From: Brachycybe producta | Taxonomy: Eukaryota > Arthropoda > Diplopoda > Playtdesmida > Andrognathidae | DNA length: 64,000 nucleotides | Reading direction: 5' to 3' | NCBI GenBank assembly: GCA_036925085.1 | Contig: JAUPFP010000046.1 | Span: 441,501-505,500 of the forward strand | Shown: piece after piece, positions 60,596 to 64,000 of the stretch | How the letters are laid out: every line of letters starts with the position of its first letter | How positions within the stretch are numbered: position 1 is the first letter of the stretch | Made by a program: the position numbers and the translations under genes | The notes under the pieces: generated by a model | Told to the model about the DNA's origin: nothing | The model's database searches: none | The model's input: the letters and a program-made list of their open reading frames with translations, nothing else

Positions 60596-60765
60596 TCATA
60601 AAATTGTGACAGTCGTATCAAAATGATGTCACTGCTTGTGCCTTATTAATGGCTATTATTTTATGATGACATGGCATTATGACAATATTTGTCATAATAA
60701 TACTTTGTGAGTTATTACAAGATTATGAGCTGGATATAACAATTGACTGTCCTATGACAATCTTA
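60596..60765 (+). repeat. TGACAATATTTGTCATA dispersed repeat, copy 1
   Basis: Shares CATAAAATTGTGACAGTC, GATGTCACTGCTTGTG, TATGACAATATTTGTCATA and TTATGAGCTGGATATAACAA in order with 62332-62530. Confidence 0.7.
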
Positions 60766-61099
60766 TTATTCTTCTCCCTCTCTATATGAAGAAATGTTTA
60801 AGATTGTTAGAAACAAAAGAACTCTACATTGGATTTAATGAAATCCTATATAAAGGAACGGAAGCCGCTAAATAGGGATTTTATCCTCACTTATATAATA
60901 TTAGCTATATATATGATGACGTCACCACTCACAGGGTGTTTTTTGTTTTGTTCAAAATACCATTGTTGCCAAAAAAAGAAACAAAAATCTCATTTGCAAT
61001 GACGCAAAATAGCAATTATGCCGAATTTATAGTGTTGCCCATTTTAGAATTCCCCCCACCCCTTTTTTATAGAAACAAAATTAAAAGAGAAATTGAAAT

Positions 61100-61590
61100 T
61101 GTTTTAGAAACTAGAAGGGTAGCTCTAATCTAATCTTAAGATGAGTTTGAAAATGAGCGATTCTGTAGGCAGACGATTGAGCTATCCCCCGTTCTAGTTT
61201 CTAAAAAATACTTTCAATTTTATTTTTTGTGTTGCTTTACAAACTAGAAGGGTAGCTCAATCACTTAAGATTATTTTCAATGTTTAATATCTTTCAAAAT
61301 AAGCTTTTTTATTTTAAGCTGCTTTTAAAAAGGTGTACAAAGGGTGCCATTTGACAGTGCAACATGAATGTGTTTTAAATACTAGAAGGGTAGCTCAATC
61401 ACTTAAAAGTGTATGTTTTATGTTTGTTATCTTTCAAAATAAACTTCTTATAGACAGAAAAATGAAAAAAAATATTGTTTATTTTAATTTTATTTTCAAA
61501 CTGAGATAAAAAAGCTTATTTTGAAAGATATCAAACATAAAAAAATACTCTTGAAGTGATTGAACTACCCTTCTAGTTTCTTTAAAAAAA
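61100..61590. mobile_element. Cluster of three main-family MITE copies
   Basis: A compact copy (61100-61215), a left-half copy (from CAAACTAGAAGGGTAGCTCA at 61240) and a near-complete copy (61368-61590, ending CTACCCTTCTAGTTTCTTTA) lie within 500 bp. Confidence 0.7.
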
Positions 61591-62331
61591 CATATAAAAT
61601 CATATGATATTGAAAATGACCTTTTATCAAAGATTACATTGGGGGTGGGAGGGTCATTGCTATGTGGGTGCAAATTGTAATATGTGCAATATTGCAATAA
61701 TAATTAATAATAATAAAAAAGCTGACTTAAGTGGTATTTTTCATATTATATTACATGATCCATTTGGTTAGTTAACTTAGTTCGTTGTCCTGGACATTTC
61801 AAATGACAACACCCCCACCCCCACCTCCTCTTCTCTTATAGGGGCCCTCTCTTCTCTTATAGAAGGGGGCCCCCTCTCCCTATCATTTATACGTTATGTG
61901 TTATGTGATGCAGTGCACACAATAATGATTACTATAATATTAAATGTGGGCTGCTGTCATGGTTCCCTCAGTTCGGTAGTCCTAGTAACGTAAACGGAAC
62001 CCATAATAAGGACACACATTTTTCAAAATGAAAAATGAGATAGAGAGAGAGAGAGAGAGAAATAGTGAGAGATTGACTCCATTAGATTGTATCTTAATTA
62101 CCACTTTTATTCATGAATAAGAGAGGATCCGGAAATCAATATCAATTTATTTCCAATCAATCAATCGATATCTCATATTTTTGTTCGTTGTTAATTAGGA
62201 ATATTTACAAATTATGAAAATTATAAAAGTTCCCCCTTATTACTAAACGGTTTCTTTTGCTGCAATACACATCTATTATATCTTAAAACATGTTGTTTTA
62301 AGGAACAACTGATTTTAATGAAAAAAGTCAC

Positions 62332-62530
62332 AAAATTGTGACTATCATACCTTATGATGTCACCAACTTGTGCAATACCATTTTATATGATTGTGATATT
62401 ATTCTCTATATTAGTAAATGGCAGTCATATGACAATATTTGTCATAGTAATATTTTGTAACTTGCTTTTGTGAACTGTTACAATGTTATGAGCTAGATAT
62501 GACAATTTACTGTTATATGACACTATTATT
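62332..62530 (+). repeat. TGACAATATTTGTCATA dispersed repeat, copy 2
   Basis: Direct copy of the repeat at 60596-60765. A partial inverted copy follows at 62829-62920 (GTCATATCTAGCTCATAACC, ATGACAAATATTGTCATATG), on the other side of the MITE at 62598-62787. Confidence 0.7.
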
Positions 62531-62597
62531 TATTTTTTTCTGTAAAGATACTCTTGACCTCTATACGTTTGAGAAGAACAATACTGTGAAGAAATTG

Positions 62598-62787
62598 AAA
62601 GTGTTATAAACTAGAATGGGTAACTGGATTCCACTTAATACTTTTTTTTACTGTTGATATCTTTCAAAATAAACGTTTTTTTATAGATGAAAATCTGTAA
62701 ATTTCAAACTGACATAAAAGTATATTTTAAAAGATACCAACATGAAACCAAACCAACCAAACAACATTCTAGTTTCTAACACACTTT
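62598..62787. mobile_element. Main-family palindromic MITE
   Basis: AGTGTTATAAACTAGAATGG and CATTCTAGTTTCTAACACAC form the arms, with GATATCTTTCAAAATAAACG / GTATATTTTAAAAGATACC inside. Confidence 0.7.
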
Positions 62788-62917
62788 CAATTTCTTGTAA
62801 GTGTTGCTCTTTTGAAACGTGTAACTCAATTGTCATATCTAGCTCATAACCTTGTAACAGTCACAAAAGCAAAATTAAGCTTACAAAATGACAAATATTG
62901 TCATATGACTGCCTAAT

Positions 62918-63200
62918 ACCTAGTACACACGTGATAATTTAAATGCATTTAAATAATAAACGTGTTCTACAGAGCCCCGTGAAGGACAAACAAACAATAT
63001 GTCGAATTCAATTTAATCAGTTAATAATCTGAAAATATTGAGTTAATACTTAAATAATAATATATAAACTATTGACAAAATATTGATTTAGTAAATTTCA
63101 ATTTAAAATATTAATAAGAAAGTCAATTTTTATTTGGTTCGTGTCCTTAACTGGATTCCGTATAATTCACACCTAAACACATTTGATTTGAACTCAGTTT
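62918..63200. repeat. Dispersed 300-bp repeat, copy 2
   Basis: Matches 56038-56330 in order, with small indels (CAGAGCCCCGTGAAGGAC, CAATATGTCGAATTCAAT, AACTGGATTCCGTATAATTC). Confidence 0.75.
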
Positions 63201-63559
63201 CTAAAAGACTTTCAAGTTTTGATTTCGTGAAAGACAACATAATTTTCATTTCGAAATAAGATATTTTAAAATCTACATTTTGCACAATTTTAAATTTGTT
63301 GTTGTTGAAAATGAAAAGATTTAATTATATACTTTTGTAATAAATCTAAATTAAATTTGGTTTTTGGTTCCATGGAAACCATTTTTCTAAGGATTTTTTT
63401 TCATTGTGACTTTTTTCTTTCATTCATTTCTTATAATTTTAGCAATCACTTCAAATTTTAATTTAGTGTAAAAAATTCAAAGATTATCCCCATCCCCCCC
63501 TTTACCTCCTCCTACATAATGAAGGCACAAAACCAAGAACTTGAACCCTCTAAACAGGA

Positions 63560-64000
63560 TTTCACTGTTTTGTAGTGTATTCTTGAATTCTCTGATTGGA
63601 ACCCTTGCTCAGAGAGTTCAAGTTGAAGCACAAGTGCTAAGGTTTCTTCTTAAATTTGGTTCTTAAAAGTATCCTAAACTTGGACTTAAGTTTTAAACTC
63701 TCTGAACAGGGTTTCCAATATAGAAGGGAACCCTGTTTTATCGAGCCTTGGAGTCTTTGCTCTAAGGGTTCAAAAGTTGATGTTCAAGTGCTAAGTTTTC
63801 TTCTTGAATTTGGATCTGAAAAGTACCTAAATTTGTCCTTAAGTTTTAAACTCTCTGAATAGGGTTTCCAATATAGAAGGGAACCATGTTTTATCGAGCC
63901 TTGGAGTGTTTGCTCTGAGGGTTCAAGTTAAAAGTTCAAGTACTAAGTTTTGTTCTTGAATCTGGGCCTAAGTTGTCAGGGGATTTGTTTTATATTAAAA
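63560..64000. repeat. Tandem repeat with unit near 154 bp, running off the right edge
   Basis: TTAAGTTTTAAACTCTCTGA, GGGTTTCCAATATAGAAGGG and TTTATCGAGCCTTGGAGT recur about 154 bp apart. Roughly two and a half units are visible. Related fragments occur at about 9183-9240, 46455-46600 and 53680-53770. Confidence 0.8.

Larger units (their letters stand above)
59969..64000. other. Repeat-rich right end
   Basis: Holds main-family MITE copies (60088-60305, 61100-61215, a half copy 61240-61310, 61368-61590, 62598-62787), a TGACAATATTTGTCATA repeat in three places, a second copy of the 300-bp repeat, short polypurine and poly-C tracts, and a tandem repeat of about 154 bp running off the edge. No exon was seen. 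Confidence 0.5.

Noticed and set aside
63365-63380. Fourth X-box (GGTTCCATGGAAACC)
   Set aside because: One base too short for the GTHNYYATRRNAAC spacing, and no gene start is nearby.
1-64000. Retroviral, LTR or Polinton-like elements
   Set aside because: I saw no reverse transcriptase, integrase, capsid or polymerase motifs and no paired LTRs; the repeats are consistent with DNA transposons and satellites.

Overview
This is AT-rich nuclear DNA from an animal, most likely an invertebrate. The genes are intron-rich with GT..AG splice sites. Introns are short (about 40-110 bp) unless a transposable element sits in them. The proteins are metazoan centrosome, cilium, trafficking and growth-control proteins. 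No rRNA, tRNA, CRISPR array, prophage or bacterial operon was seen. The phylum cannot be fixed from this sequence alone. I rebuilt exon chains by eye from splice signals, reading-phase continuity and recalled family sequences; every listed internal junction keeps the frame.

Layout from left to right. (1) 559-12180, minus: CDK5RAP2/centrosomin-family gene, running off the left edge, with a repeat-filled first intron (6544-12141) and RFX-type X-box motifs around its start. (2) 14525-17763, plus: secreted SOUL/HEBP heme-binding-type protein. (3) 17832-18969, minus: CutA1, made of six tiny exons, convergent with the SOUL gene. (4) 19719-22607, plus: an unusual protein joining an extended-Tudor-like region, a helical repeat-like region and a Schlafen AlbA-type domain. 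(5) 24011-26369, minus: UBAC1 (KPC2). (6) 27599-33083, minus: TSC1 (hamartin), 18 exons. (7) 34951-38442, minus: ODF2/cenexin, 14 exons. (8) 40489-47051, plus: GAPVD1 (RasGAP-like plus VPS9), 13 exons. (9) 51587-54706, plus: a C2-domain protein resembling the C2 domain of RGS3. (10) 59855-59968, plus: a probable first coding exon of an unidentified gene that continues to the right.

The rest is mostly DNA-transposon debris. One long-TIR palindromic MITE family occurs more than 20 times and fills nearly every long intron. Also present are two foldback elements with 8-bp target duplications, a nested palindromic element with an 8-bp duplication, TTAA-flanked MITEs in two GAPVD1 introns, a mariner-type remnant, several paired dispersed repeats, and minisatellites.

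The genes are not one pathway, but two themes recur. CDK5RAP2 and ODF2 act at centrosomes and basal bodies. TSC1, UBAC1 and GAPVD1 act in growth control, ubiquitination and endocytosis. From memory, the human orthologues of CDK5RAP2, UBAC1, TSC1, ODF2, GAPVD1 and RGS3 all lie on 9q32-q34, and CUTA lies in the paralogous 6p21 region, so the window looks like a preserved piece of an ancestral animal linkage group.
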